64,000 nucleotides of DNA from Nemophila menziesii (Eukaryota; Streptophyta; Magnoliopsida; Boraginales; Hydrophyllaceae): the NCBI GenBank assembly GCA_029959085.1, contig JARWIR010000017.1, positions 24,479,507 through 24,543,506 on the forward strand. The letters are read 5' to 3'. Under the pieces are notes generated by a model that saw only the letters and a program-made list of their open reading frames with translations, searched no databases and had not been told where the DNA came from. Position 1 is the stretch's first letter; each line of letters starts with the position of its first letter. Shown here in pieces: positions 22,601-33,968 of this stretch. The translations under genes and the position numbers were made by a program.

Positions 22601-25078
22601 CAAGTCTTGTGGAGAATTTCAAGAAAGAAATAATGAAAGCATTTGAGATGACAGACCTTGGGTTGATGAGCTTCTTTCCCGGAATAGAAATAAAATAGGG
22701 TGAATATGATATTTTTATTTGTCAAAAGAAATATGCAAAGGAATTTCTAAAGAAGTTTAGTCTTGAAGAATGCAAAGAAATGAACACTCCCATGAACCAA
22801 AAGGAGAAACTTTGCAAAGAGGATGGAGCGGTGATGTCTCCCTAATTGTTCTTATTTTCGACCCTTAGGAGACATCATTTTTGGTGTTTATTTACTTAAT
22901 TTGATAGACTTTTGGACTAAATATGCAATAATATGATTTTCCTCTTTTATTTCTAGCATTTTTAATTTATTAAACTTTTGCGCGTAATATTGGTATTTTT
23001 AGTGTAAAGTTTACAGGTTTTAGATGTTAGCTAGAAGAGGAATCCAAGGAGAAAGTCAAAGATCGTGAATTAGAGTCAAGACTTGAAGATAAATCCCGAA
23101 CATATTATTTTTAGAGCTAAAAATCCATTTTCCAGGCCATAGATTGCTGATTTCGAGGTGCTTAAGCAATGATTTAGCCACTGACCTTTGAATAGAAAAC
23201 ATTCCTTATCGAGTTACGAAACTTTAGCAACTGGAATGAGGTCAATCGAAGTCATAACGCATCGGGAAAAGCCGTTTTATTGAAGGTGTATCAGCAGTTA
23301 CGGGATTTTTGGCTTAGAAATTGGGCTTGGACATTTAATTAGTGTTTTATTTTCTGGTCCAAGCCCTAATCCGTTTTTATGCTTATAAAAGGAGGTCTGG
23401 ACTTCTATTTTTCATAGAATTCATTCTTTACAATTAAAAACATCAGAGAGAAGCAACAGAAGGAAGGAAGAAGAAGCTGCTAGAGCTGGAGTGGGTCTAT
23501 ATCTCCGTTCTCAGTCATTCCAATTCCGGACATTAGGTTTCTTTTATCTTTTATTTGTAATCAAATATGAATTCCATTTATTTTAATTTAGTATTTCTTT
23601 TTAATATGAGCTAAACAATTCATAGTGCTTGAGAACAAACAATGGGTGAATCCCAATTTTATTGAATAACGAATGTTGAATTTGGGTTTCTGTTAAATTA
23701 AACTAGATTAGGGCTTTTACTCTTTTCAATAAATTGAGATTATTTTACTATTTTTAACGTCATGAACTAGGAACAGGTGTTAGTATTTAGGCTATTCCAA
23801 TTAGTGGCAATTGGATCATCCTGACGGAGGGTTTAGATACAGAACCATTTATTCAATCTAGGATAGAAGCTATTGATTCTGACGAACTTAGCTAATTCTA
23901 GGGCCAATGAGGTAATTAAATCTTAAACATCCAACGGTGGATCATATTTACCCTGACGGGACTAGTGACACTTTAGGATCGCCTTATAGTCCACCCTGAC
24001 GGGGGTATAAGGAATTTAGAATCCCGACCATTATAATTGACCAATTTAGCCCTTAAACAACATAAGTTAGGAAATAGGATTGGGAGGATCCTTGCGTTCT
24101 CAAATACTACTTCTCATATTGCGTTATACATCATTTTACTTGCGTCTTAGCTTTTATTTGCATTTTAATAGTTATTTTTCATGCAGTAGCTTTAATATCA
24201 AAACCAAACAAACATTTTATCATCTTTTATTTTCATAAGTGCATCAATCACTATTTGCTAGACATTGTGATCAACCATTCCGTCCTTGGAACGAATCTGT
24301 ATTATCAGATATACTACTTGGGACAACCGTACACTTGCGGTTGTGGTTCGATTAGCATTTGCATTTATTTTTAGAACACACAAAGGACCACCAAGCGGAA
24401 AAGATAGATGAAATATACTATAGGAGTCTAATTGGTTGTTTAATGTATCTAACAGCCACTCGACCTGACATTTTAAATGCAGTGAGTATTTTATCTCGAT
24501 TCATGCATTGTCCCAGTGAAATGCATCTAAAAGCTGCAAACAGAGTAATTCGCTAGGTAAAAGGAACTTGTGATTTTGGAATTAAATTCACAAAAGGAAA
24601 AACCTTCACACTGGTTGGTTACTCGGATAGTGATTGGGGAGGATGTTTTGATGATATGAAAAGCACATCAGGATATTGTTTCACTTTCGGTTCAGGTGTT
24701 TTCTGTTCGGGCTAGAAGAAACAAGATACAATTGCTCAATCAACTGCAGAAGCAGAGTTTGTGGCTGCAACTTCCGCTGTAAATCAAGCTTTATGGTTGA
24801 GAAAAATATTGTTTGATCTTCATTTTGAGCAAAAAGAAGAGACAAAAATATTTGTTTATAATTAGGCTGCCATTGCTATCTCTCACAATCCGGTGTTCCA
24901 TGAAAAAACTAAGCATTTCAACATAAAGCTGTTTTTCTTAAAAGATGTACAAAAGGATGGAGATGTTGTTCTTCTCTACTACAACTCTGACAATCAAATT
25001 GCAGATATCTTTACCAAGCCATTGCCTGTCACAAAGTTTGAGTTTCTACGCAGTAAGATTGGAGTTTGCAGTTCCTAA
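19697..25078 (+). pseudogene. Copia-1 gag-pol polyprotein, inactivated
   Basis: The gag start ATG at 19697 opens a UBN2-type gag. Three CX2CX4HX4C zinc knuckles follow (20405-20446, 20468-20509, 20522-20563), then an aspartic protease (LIDSGCTNH), GAG_pre-integrase (LWHKRLGH), the integrase core, reverse transcriptase with YVDD at 22567-22578, and RNase H to 25078. Breaks include in-frame stops at 19967, 20249, 20750 and 22124, and in the RNase H part near 24556, 24715 and 24864. There is a one-base frameshift near 22471 and the solo LTR at 22832-24393. The integrase runs from KKPFPKVQ directly into PSLNGS, so the segment with the first catalytic Asp is deleted. Cannot encode a working polyprotein. 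Confidence 0.9.
22832..24393 (+). mobile_element. Solo LTR-B of a gypsy family, nested in Copia-1
   Basis: 1562 bp, TGATGTCTCC…GGACCACCA, with perfect 5-bp duplications AGCGG (22827-22831 and 24394-24398). The TGATGTCTCC start and ACCA end match the orientation and termini of the LTRs at 54711-56228 read on the minus strand, although the interiors diverge. CTTATAAAAGG near 23380 could be its TATA box. Removing it and one AGCGG rejoins the Copia-1 polymerase frame. Confidence 0.93.
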
Positions 25079-25090
25079 AGCAAGGAGGAG

Positions 25091-25302
25091 TGTTGAAATA
25101 AGTGTTTAGGATTGCTATTGTGATTTCACTTATATTCTGTATATAGTTTAAATATTCAAATGTTTAAATATTCAAATTATATAGCCGTTAGCAATTATTA
25201 GATTGGCAGTTACATTTAGATTTTATAAATACTGATGTCTGCAGTAACATTCTATTCATCAGATCAATAAATATTGTTTTCTTATCCTTCTATATTACAA
25301 CA
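25091..25302 (+). repeat. Copia-1 3' LTR
   Basis: 212 bp, preceded by a polypurine tract and ending TTACAACA. Counterpart of 19458-19652, with a short internal duplication (ATTCAAATGTTTAA) absent from the 5' copy. Confidence 0.9.
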
Positions 25303-25606
25303 ACTAAAGGTTGTGAATAGAGTTAGTTTGTTATTTTGTTGGTACAAATTAGTTAGAATGAACTTACACAAGAAGTTAGATAAATTTCATCCTCTACCTA
25401 ACATGTATATAAACACAGCTGTAAACAAATCAAAAGTCTAATGAAAAACATTTTTCTTCTTCTCTACTCTATTCTTTTATCTTCTCTAAACCTCTAAGCT
25501 TTCTTCTCTCTGCTATAATGGCGATTCTTGATTTCTTACATGGTATCAGATGAAAATAATCTTCCGCAATTCATAAACTACACTATAACATCATCTATAA
25601 TCAACA

Positions 25607-28600
25607 ATGGCACCAAATACCTCAATCATTTAAGATTTCTCAAATCCTTATTATTTTTATCCCAGCGAGAACACAAGAGCTTCTCTTGTTGATGAAGTAC
25701 TCAATGTCGATAACTATTTGGCTTAGTCTAGAGCCATTGAAATTGCACTTGCTGTCAAGAACAAACTCGGTTTTGTTAATGGTGAAATCACTCAACCTTC
25801 TGTAACTGATCTAGCTCTCTTCACTACTTGGAATCGAGCTAATAATCTTGTTCTCATGGCTTCTCAACTCGATCTCCAAAGAAATTCGAGAAAGTCTCCT
25901 TTATGTAAATTCTGCTTTTGAATTATATAATGAAATCAAGATACGGTTCTCAAAAAGTAATGGAACTCGAGTTTCTCAACTAGAAAAAACCTTAAGCTCG
26001 ATCATGCAGAACTCCTCTTCAATTTCTGATTTTTTCGCTCAATTCAAGTCCTTATGGGATGAATACTCCCATTTTAGGCCTCTTTCTAATTGTTCTTGTG
26101 GAATCATGAACCAATGTACCTGCAAGCTGTTTGATATACTCATCGAGAGGCAACATAATGAGTTTGTCATAAAATTTCTAATTGGATTAAATGATTTCTG
26201 TGCTGCTGTTAGGAGTCAAATCTTGTTAATGGATCCAATGCCTCACATCAACTCTGTTTTTGCTATGTTAATCCAAGAAGAGAGTCAAAGATCCATCACA
26301 AACACAGTTCAAACCTTGTATAATCAGGCTTTTTATGCCAAGAGTACTTCAAAACCGAGCTATTTTACAGAAAGAAAGTTATATGTACACACTGTGGTTA
26401 CATTGGTCACACCATTGATAAATGCTTCCAAGTTCATAGATATCCTGTAGGGTGGCATTGACCTAAATGTAAACAAAATTTCAACAATTCTCAACCAAAA
26501 GCTAATTGTGTAATGATTGAAGAAAGTCCAGCTGAATCTAAACCACTCAACCTCTATGAATTTACACCTGAAAAAGTGAGTAAACTCATGGCTTTAGCTC
26601 ATGGTTCATCTTCAACTGCACCAGATGTGCATCAAGTGTCAATTCAAGAAGGTAATTATTGTACTCCTTCATCTTGGATTCTTGACACAGGAGCCACAGA
26701 CCATCTCATTTACTCATCTTCTTGCTATACTCATGAGGTTACCACAGTCAATATACCTGTTACTCTCCCTAATGGTCATATAGTATATGCTACACACAGA
26801 GGACATATAACACTCAACACTCATAGTACTCTTAAAATGTTCTATGTGTGCCTATTTTTAAACACAATTTATTATACATATCTAAGCTTATGAAGGACTC
26901 AACTATCTCGGTTGTTTTCTTCCTATCTTATTGTGCATTACAGGATTCAACAACTCAGAAGATGATTGAGATTGCTTATGAGAAAAATGGGCTATGCTAT
27001 ATGACTTCACATCTTCAAACACATTCAAGTTTTGCTGCTACAATTGAAAAATTCAAATTATGGCATTCAAGATTAGGCCATCCTTCTATTGCAAAATCGA
27101 ATGTTTTAAAAACTATAGATCCTACAATTTCTTTTGTACATCACAATGTTTGTGAAACTTGTCACTATGCTAAACAAAAGAAACATACATTTCTAGTTTC
27201 TACATCTTTTAGCTCAAGTTGTTTTGATTTGATTCACTGTGACATTTGGGGTCCTCTCAAGGATATTTCATACTCCGGCTACAAATATTTTTCTAACTAT
27301 AGTTGATGATTTTACTAGATGCACTTGGATTTATTTGATGAGAAACAAATCAGAGACTCAAACTCATCTTATTGCATTCTACAATATAATTCTTACTCAG
27401 TTCAATACAAAAATAAAGAAAGTGAGGTCAGATAATGGACTTGAGTTTATACTCTCAGACTTTTATGCTTCTAATGGAATAATTTATCAATTAACTTGTG
27501 TTGAAACGCCGCAACAAAATGGATTGGTGGACAGAAAACACCAACACTTACTAACTACAACTAGGGCGCTTATGTTCAAGCTAAGTTACCTATACAATTT
27601 TGGTCTGAAGCTATACTTACAACCACACATATTATAAACCGCTTACCTACTCCCTTCCTAAACAATTTATCACCATATGAAATGCTATACAAGAAGCAAC
27701 CAAACCTCAAACACTTACATGTTTTTGGATCCTTATGTTATGCCTCTACCTTAACACAAAATCGCACCAAATTTGATGCAAGAGCCAAAAAGTGTGTTTT
27801 TCTAAGCTATCACATAGCCACTAAGGGATACAAACTACTTGATATCCAAACTAACCAAACTTTCATCTCACGAAATGTTGTTTTTCTTGAGAAAATATTT
27901 CCTTTCTCAGAAACCAAACCTCCCACAAACCTTCATCCTTTCTTAATTCCCTCCATCATAAAACTCATACACAGAATCTCACCCAAAACCCAAGTCTCCA
28001 CATACTTTCACACCCTCCCCTACAATTACACATACATCTACCAATCCTACTCACCTTGAACCTCGACTTGATATACCTACAAGAACAACAAGTCCTCCAT
28101 CTTATCTAAAAGATTACATATATCCTTCAACTTCACTTTGTTTATCATAAAAACCTGACATAATCAGTACCAAAGATATAACGTATCCTATCACTGAATT
28201 CCTAAGTTCACAACAACTTTCAGCCAAATATTTTAAGTTTGTTGCTTCAATTACTACCTTAACTGAACCAAAAACTTATAAAAAAGCATCCTCTAGCCGT
28301 GACTGGATAGCAACCATTCAAACTGAAGATATGACTCCCAGGATGTAAATGGGTGTTCAAGCTTAAATATAAAGTAGATCGCACTCTCAAAAGACATAAA
28401 GCCTGCCTTGTTGCTAAGGGTTATAATCAACAAGAAGGATTAGACTTTTTTGACATCTTCTCCCCTGTTGCCGAACTAGTTTCTATTAGACTCATGATAG
28501 CTTTAGCTGCAATAAAAAAATTGGCATCTTCATCAACTTGATGTCAATAACCGTTCCTTCATGGTGAGCTACATGAAGAGGTCTTCATGACAGTCCCTCC

Positions 28601-29716
28601 AGGCCTTAAAGCACCATTAAATTCGGTGTGTAAGCTATAAAAGACGCTATGTGGTCTCAAACAAGCTTCAAGGAAGTGGTTTGACAAGTTATCAGCTGCA
28701 CTTCTAGCCTATGGATTTACTCACTCAGATAGTGATTTTAGCTTATTTATCAAGCACTCAGCTTCAACATTCTTAGCTATCCTTATATATATATATTGAT
28801 GACATTATATTAGCTAGCGACTCCTCGGAGGAAATTCAATCTTTAAAGTCATATCTTCATTAATAATTAACTATAAAGGACCTTGGTGAGTTTAAATTCT
28901 TTTTGGTATTAGAGTAGCTCGAAGTACAAAAGGTATAACATTGTGTCAACGAAAATTTGCGCTAGATATAATAGAAGAATGTGGTGTTTTAGGTTCAAAA
29001 CTAGTTGTTTTTCCTATGGAACCTAATCTCAAACTCAAACAAGACCCTAAAGACCTACTTGATAACCCTACATTCTATATGCGACTAATTGGAAAACTAT
29101 TATATCTGACTATCACAAGACCTGGTTTATCTTATTCAGTGAATTGTTTAAGTCAATTTTTATCCAATCCATCCAAAAATCATTGGAATGCAGCTCAAAG
29201 AATATTAAGATACATTAAAATGACTCCTGGTCAAGGTATTTTCTTCTCATTATCCTCAAATATCAAGCTCAAAGGTTTGTGTGATAGTGATTGGGTCGGT
29301 TGTGTTGATACAAGGAGAAGTGTAGCTGGTTTTTGCATTTTTTGGGTGATTCATTAATCTCTTGGAAAAGTAAAAAACAAACCACCCTTAGTAAATCTTC
29401 AGCTGAAGCCGAGCATAAGGCTCTAGCTGCTATTACTTGTGAGATAAAATGGATTCTCTATGCCCTTAAGGACTATGGATTATCTCATGGTCATCCTACT
29501 TTAATGTTTTCCGACATAAAATTTGCTATAGCAATGTCAACTAATCATGTTCAACATGAAATAACTAAACATGTTGACATTAATTGTAAAATCACTCGTG
29601 AAAAGATCAATTCTGGGATAGTGAAATTTATTTTTATTCCATCAACTTTGCAGCTCGCTGATATATTCACAAAGCCTCTTGGCTCTCTCGTGTTTACCAT
29701 ATTCTATCCAAGCTAA
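25607..29716 (+). pseudogene. Copia-2 gag-pol polyprotein, inactivated
   Basis: The gag starts at the ATG at 25607 and has stops at 25631 and 25724 and a frameshift near 25850. Recognisable pieces follow: gag core 25848-26450, with a ruined zinc knuckle at the end; protease WILDTGATDHL (26513-26893); GAG_pre-integrase LWHSRLGHPS (about 27058); integrase with SDNGLEF (about 27430); reverse transcriptase pieces 28353-28541 and about 28560-28900, including a YIDD-like catalytic box; RNase H 28941-29716 with SWKSKKQTTLSKSSAEAEH. At least six frame changes are needed to read it through. It is more decayed than Copia-1, which fits its being the older host of that insertion. Confidence 0.88.
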
Positions 29717-29754
29717 AAATAAACAACATTCATGTTCTGCTTGTGGGGGGATCT

Positions 29755-30047
29755 TGAATAACAGCTAGTATAGATAAGAAAAAGCTGCAAAATATAACTT
29801 CAGGGACTAAAGGTTGTAAATAGAGTTAGTTAGTTTGTTATTTTGTTGTTACAAATTAGCTAGAATGAACTTAGACAAGAAGTTAGATAAAGTCCATTCT
29901 CTACACAACATGTATATAAACACAACTATAAACAAATCAAAAGTCTAATGAATAACAACTTTCTTCTTCTCTACTCTATTCTTTTCTCTTCTCTAAACCT
30001 CTAAGCTTTCTTCTCCCTGCTACAATGGCGATTCTTGATTTCTTACA
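29755..30047 (+). repeat. Copia-2 3' LTR
   Basis: Starts TGAATAACAGCTAGTATAG and ends TTTCTTACA, preceded by the purine tract TGTGGGGGG. Aligns end to end with the two pieces of the 5' LTR (19402-19457 and 25303-25540). Confidence 0.9.
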
Positions 30048-30480
30048 TTTTTCATGTTCTAAGGGTAGCAACTAGGGATGGAGGGACGGTTTATCTTTGC
30101 GTTTATAAGTATATAGCTATAGTTAGTAGTAATCTATCTATATGGCGTTTCTAGTGGTTATTCAGATTATCTGCTTCTTCGTATATATGTGTGAGTTTTG
30201 TACATGGATGCTTGAATAGGGCTATACATCAGGTATGATTTTGTTTCTTGAATGATTTCTGCCTGACAATTACTGGAACTTTAAGATTGGGGATGTTCAT
30301 TGTACGACTTGTATAAGGAAAGAGAGAGGTGTGTGCGAGATCGGGGAGAAGGATTACCGTAAATAGCTTTTCTCTTCGGCAAGGCTAGCGAGTAATGGCA
30401 GCAGTGAATGGAGGCCATTCGCATGGGAACTTGGGTGTGGACACCTGCAGAACGACAAGTAGCGATAAATAGGATTGAGA

Positions 30481-30513
<33 letters not shown>

Positions 30514-30516
30514 GGT
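30481..30516 (+). repeat. (ATT)12 microsatellite
   Basis: Twelve uninterrupted ATT units, a simple-sequence repeat likely to vary in length between individuals. Confidence 0.97.
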
Positions 30517-32339
30517 TCCGATTTGATAGTCTTGGCAAGCTTATATCAGGGGTGAGAAAAACTTTTTGTAATGGTAAAATTTCTCAAACGGGATAAAATT
30601 TTAATATAACTATTGGTATAAATATCCTAGGACAAAAAGTACCTACGGTTTTCCTTTTTTTATTTAAAACCCAACCCCCTTACCCTAGGCTTACCATTCT
30701 TACTCTAACAAACGAGTTGGACCCACCAACTCGTTCACGGTTCAACTTATAAAAATAGTCTTTAAATAGGTAAAAATTAGAAACTTGGCTATTTAATAAT
30801 TGGATCTACTTTTGACCAATCAACCTATATGAAATAATAATTACAATAATATTGCACTTTGTACGCAATATAGTTTATTAGAAAGTCCTGCAGTCAAGTC
30901 AAGTCAACTCAAAAGCACCTGAAGTATTAAAAGAAAAAAACGAGAGGCTTGATGTGTTGTTTTGCAGCCAAGGAAACTAAAAAGCACCCTAAGAACCGAA
31001 CTAAAAAAATAGGATTGATTTATTGTCGATTTGAAGTTTGATTCTTCATTAGGAAATTTCAAATATGCCACTATTGGCATAACATGAGCAACATAAAAAT
31101 CACTAAGATACATAACCCTTAATCTCGATGAGAAACTCGAAATAGTCCAATCATCAAATAAACATATCCAAAGCATATAAACTATAGAATTGATTGATAT
31201 TCCTATCGCTTGGTTGTCCGAAATTCTTGAGCAACTCATTTTCTCTGCGCAAGTAATTGCCAAAAACTTTTATTATTCTCTATATGGCATGAGTTGCAAG
31301 ATGAGTATTTTGAACAATATTTAAGAGTTCAATTTTGTGGTATCTAGTAACAAAAAAAACCTTTGTCATGAGTTTCATTCTTGACAACAAAATAATTAAA
31401 ACCCCTGCAAAATCAATAATAAAACAAAGTTAGAAGTTCACAACCAAAAGCAAAGGAAAGGAGAATAATACAAAGTAGAAGATCGGTGGTCTGGGAAAAA
31501 AGAGTAGAAGCAACCTAAGTTTTATATATATATATATATATATAGATTACTCCGCAACTTGTGAATTTTTTTAGGAAGTATTCTTCCTGGTCTTTTGACC
31601 TCTTTTGTAACAAAAAAAAATTAAAGAGAGGTCGAGATCTAATTTAATACATAATAAATGTAGTACAAACATAATTCAAATTTTTATCTTTAATCTTGCC
31701 GTGTATATATAAAGGCCATCTTTTATCAATAGAGGTGAACCATATATAAAGTTTACAATTCAGATTCCTAGCACATTTTCTACAAAAATATCAAAGTGTA
31801 GTGTTTCAGAGTTTTTTGTCAACCAAATACTTGCCTCACCAACTCATTTTATTCATAAATGCATTATGAATTATTTCGACCACGATGAATAAAAAGTAGA
31901 TTAAAAAAAACCTCATGAAGCTCATGCTTACTGGTTGACCTGAATTAGGTAGTAATATTATCTCTAGTGTTTTATATCATAAATACTGTAAATATAAATA
32001 TAACATTTGATAATATCATTTTATATATCCTACCAAAACATCATAATCTGACAATAATTTTCTTATAAAATATATGATTTACATCTATATGAATTGGAAA
32101 ATGGATAGATGGATTAATGATTGGTTTAAATTATAAACGTGACAGAATCTTAGACTATTTGAAAACCCCAAGGGATCTTGATTTTCGTGAAGCTCTCGTC
32201 ATTATCTCGTCTTCAACGGACCAATAAAGCAATTAGTTGATCTTGCATTCTGTAGCACCATGGAGGAACCCAAAGTAAATTAATTCTAAATCCAAAGAAT
32301 GGTACCCGAACAATGTGAAATAACTCACCACATTCATAG

Positions 32340-32742
32340 CTATCCATTGAACGAATCCACCTTTAGAAGTTTGTCCTCTAAAGACTGGTACAAAGTTTGA
32401 GCAGCCCGTTCTTTTTCCTCAAGTAGATACTGCTTCGCCTGATAAATTATTAAAAAAGATGAATGAGTTTGAGTAGGAAAGTGATGGATGAAATTAAATT
32501 ACCTTGATTAACTATTCTATAGAAGAATTTGAAAGGAGCAACACTGAGAATAGCTAAGAGTAGTAAGTAACAACATTTGCAAGTACAACCTTCTCAAAAT
32601 GATCTTGAAAACATGTTTCTGTTTCTCCCCTAACATCCAATAAAAAGCTTGAGATATTCTTCAACAAATCCCTATCAAATGCTTCCCCATATATGCAAGT
32701 CAGTACCAAAGTCCGCCTTAGTAGTTTCAAACTCAGAATTCT
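32340..32742 (-). pseudogene. Possible host-gene exon fragments, unidentified
   Basis: Two minus-strand stretches look exon-like. 32742-32585 is open for about 50 codons (LKLLRRTLVLTCIYGEAF, then a helix-like LLKNISSFLLDVRGE). 32448-32352 follows an AG and reads AKQYLLEEKERAAQTLYQSL before a stop. I do not recognise the protein. They sit just upstream of the CACTA-3 coding end, so they could be debris of a resident gene or sequence captured by the transposon. No start, terminator or complete exon set is visible. Confidence 0.3.
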
Positions 32743-32760
32743 GTATAATTTAATCGGCTG

Positions 32761-33855
32761 AAGTTACTGTCCAGGAGCAGATGGATGCCATGCTCGAGAC
32801 TATCATGGAGGTCCTGCACCCACCCAAGACAAAATACTGGGTGCCTACTATTGGTCCAGTCCGAAAACAATCCAGGATTCCTACACAGCCGGATAGGGAG
32901 AACGTGGAGCTGCTTAAGGCGATTCTGGCTGGGATGAACGAGCTTCGCGTGGCTCAAGGACTTGAACCTATACCGGATCCAGCCTCCGCATCGACTGGGC
33001 CCACATCTTCTTCGAGTCGGCCGAGTCAACACCTGAGCATGGCGGACACTCTTTTCGAAGCGTTAAACGGCATGAGAATCGCCCAAGGACTTCAGCCGAT
33101 CAGCAAACCCGGGCCCACTAGCGAAGAGAGAGGAGATGAAGAGAGAGAAGAAGATGAAGACGAGCACCACTTGAGTGACGATTGATTTATGTTTATTTTA
33201 TTCGGATGGTTTGTAATTTTATGACTTTAAGTTTATTTCGTATATTTGACTTTTATTTTGACTACGTTTGACTTTTACTTCACATTTAATTTTCGTATCG
33301 AATTATCGTATTTTATATATATATATTTGGATTTTTATTTATTTGTAAATTTTGCATTATATTTAAAATAAAAATAATAATAAAAACTAAAATTTTAATA
33401 AAAAAAAACAAAAATAAAGATGATTTTTTTTTTAAAATAAAATAATGAATAGCGACGACAATTGTGTCGTCGCTAACATGTAAATTAAATAATAAATAAT
33501 GATTTACGGCAACATTAAAAAAAATTAAAAAATTAAAAAAATAATAGCGAGTACGTAACCGTCGCAATTATTTCGTGGTTAGATTATTTAAAAAAAACAT
33601 ATATAATTAATAAGCGATTAAAAAAAAAGAAAAAGTGATTCATTAGTTAGCAACGATGGGGCCTCGTCGCTAATCCATAATATTTGCGACACCATGCCTC
33701 GTCGATAAGCGGCTGAGTGAGTAGCGGCGATATCACAACGGTGCGTCGCTAATGGGCCAAATAGCGACGAAGGGATAGCTAACCACACTTAACGACGAAA
33801 TACGGGTTATTAGTGACGACCTTTGTCGTCGCTAAACAAGCCGAATCCAGTAGTG
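32761..33855 (+). mobile_element. CACTA-3 transposon, 3'-terminal fragment
   Basis: The right end is CCAGTAGTG (33847-33855), that is, CACTACTGG reading inward. Subterminal TAGCGACGA / TCGTCGCTA repeats at 33450-33840 match those of CACTA-2. The coding end lies at 32781-33185. No left terminus was found, so the element is 5'-truncated or its left part is unrecognisable. Confidence 0.72.
32781..33185 (+). CDS. CACTA-3 associated ORF, C-terminal part
   Basis: A 134-codon frame whose start is probably internal, since the open frame extends upstream of the first ATG. It is GC-richer than its surroundings. The sequence holds two related segments (LLKAILAGMNELRVAQGLEPI and LFEALNGMRIAQGLQPI) joined by a Ser/Thr/Pro linker, and an acidic tail EEREEDEDEHHLSDD. 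Its position just before the subterminal repeats fits the C-terminus of a CACTA second ORF (TNPA-like or plant transposase C-terminus). No catalytic domain is present. Confidence 0.5.
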   Translation: MDAMLETIMEVLHPPKTKYWVPTIGPVRKQSRIPTQPDRENVELLKAILAGMNELRVAQGLEPIPDPASASTGPTSSSSRPSQHLSMADTLFEALNGMRIAQGLQPISKPGPTSEERGDEEREEDEDEHHLSDD

Positions 33856-33968
33856 AATTGGTTGCCCTAGCGCTAGCTGACGCTCCACCACTGTCATCTC
33901 TGTTCCGGTGCAATTTTACTTCTCCTTCTATAAAGAAATCTTAATTCTTAACTTATTTACCTAATATT

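Larger units (their letters stand above)
19458..25302 (+). mobile_element. Copia-1, Ty1-copia LTR retrotransposon nested in Copia-2 5' LTR
   Basis: LTRs at 19458-19652 (195 bp) and 25091-25302 (212 bp, longer mainly by a 16-bp internal duplication) start TGTTGAAATAAG and end TTACAACA. A tRNA-iMet-type primer site TGGTATCAGAGC is at 19655-19666. A purine tract GCAAGGAGGAG precedes the 3' LTR. A clean 5-bp target duplication is not seen (GGGAC left, ACTAA right). The interior carries a 1562-bp solo LTR. Confidence 0.92.
19402..30047 (+). mobile_element. Copia-2, Ty1-copia LTR retrotransposon, split by Copia-1
   Basis: The 5' LTR is split (19402-19457 plus 25303-25540, about 294 bp together) and the 3' LTR is 29755-30047 (293 bp). 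A PBS-like TGGTATCAGA follows the 5' LTR at 25541-25550. Flanks are TTTCT (19397-19401) and TTTTT (30048-30052), a 4/5 match for a target duplication. Copia-1 sits between the two parts of the 5' LTR, whose joined order matches the intact 3' LTR. The coding region is decayed. Confidence 0.88.
30048..32760. other. Intergenic region, mostly unassigned
   Basis: AT-rich DNA between Copia-2 and the CACTA-3 remnant. It holds an (ATT)12 microsatellite, a (TA)n tract at 31523-31544, and a possible exon remnant at 32340-32742. A 119-codon minus-strand frame at 30904-31263 matches no family I recognise and has no supporting splice or promoter context. I see no intact gene. Confidence 0.5.

Noticed and set aside
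19458..25302. Clean 5-bp target duplication for Copia-1
   Set aside because: Flanks read GGGAC and ACTAA; the expected duplicate was not found, so only the nesting is claimed.
30904..31263. 119-codon minus-strand frame
   Set aside because: No recognisable family, no flanking gene signals, surroundings AT-rich; could be chance.
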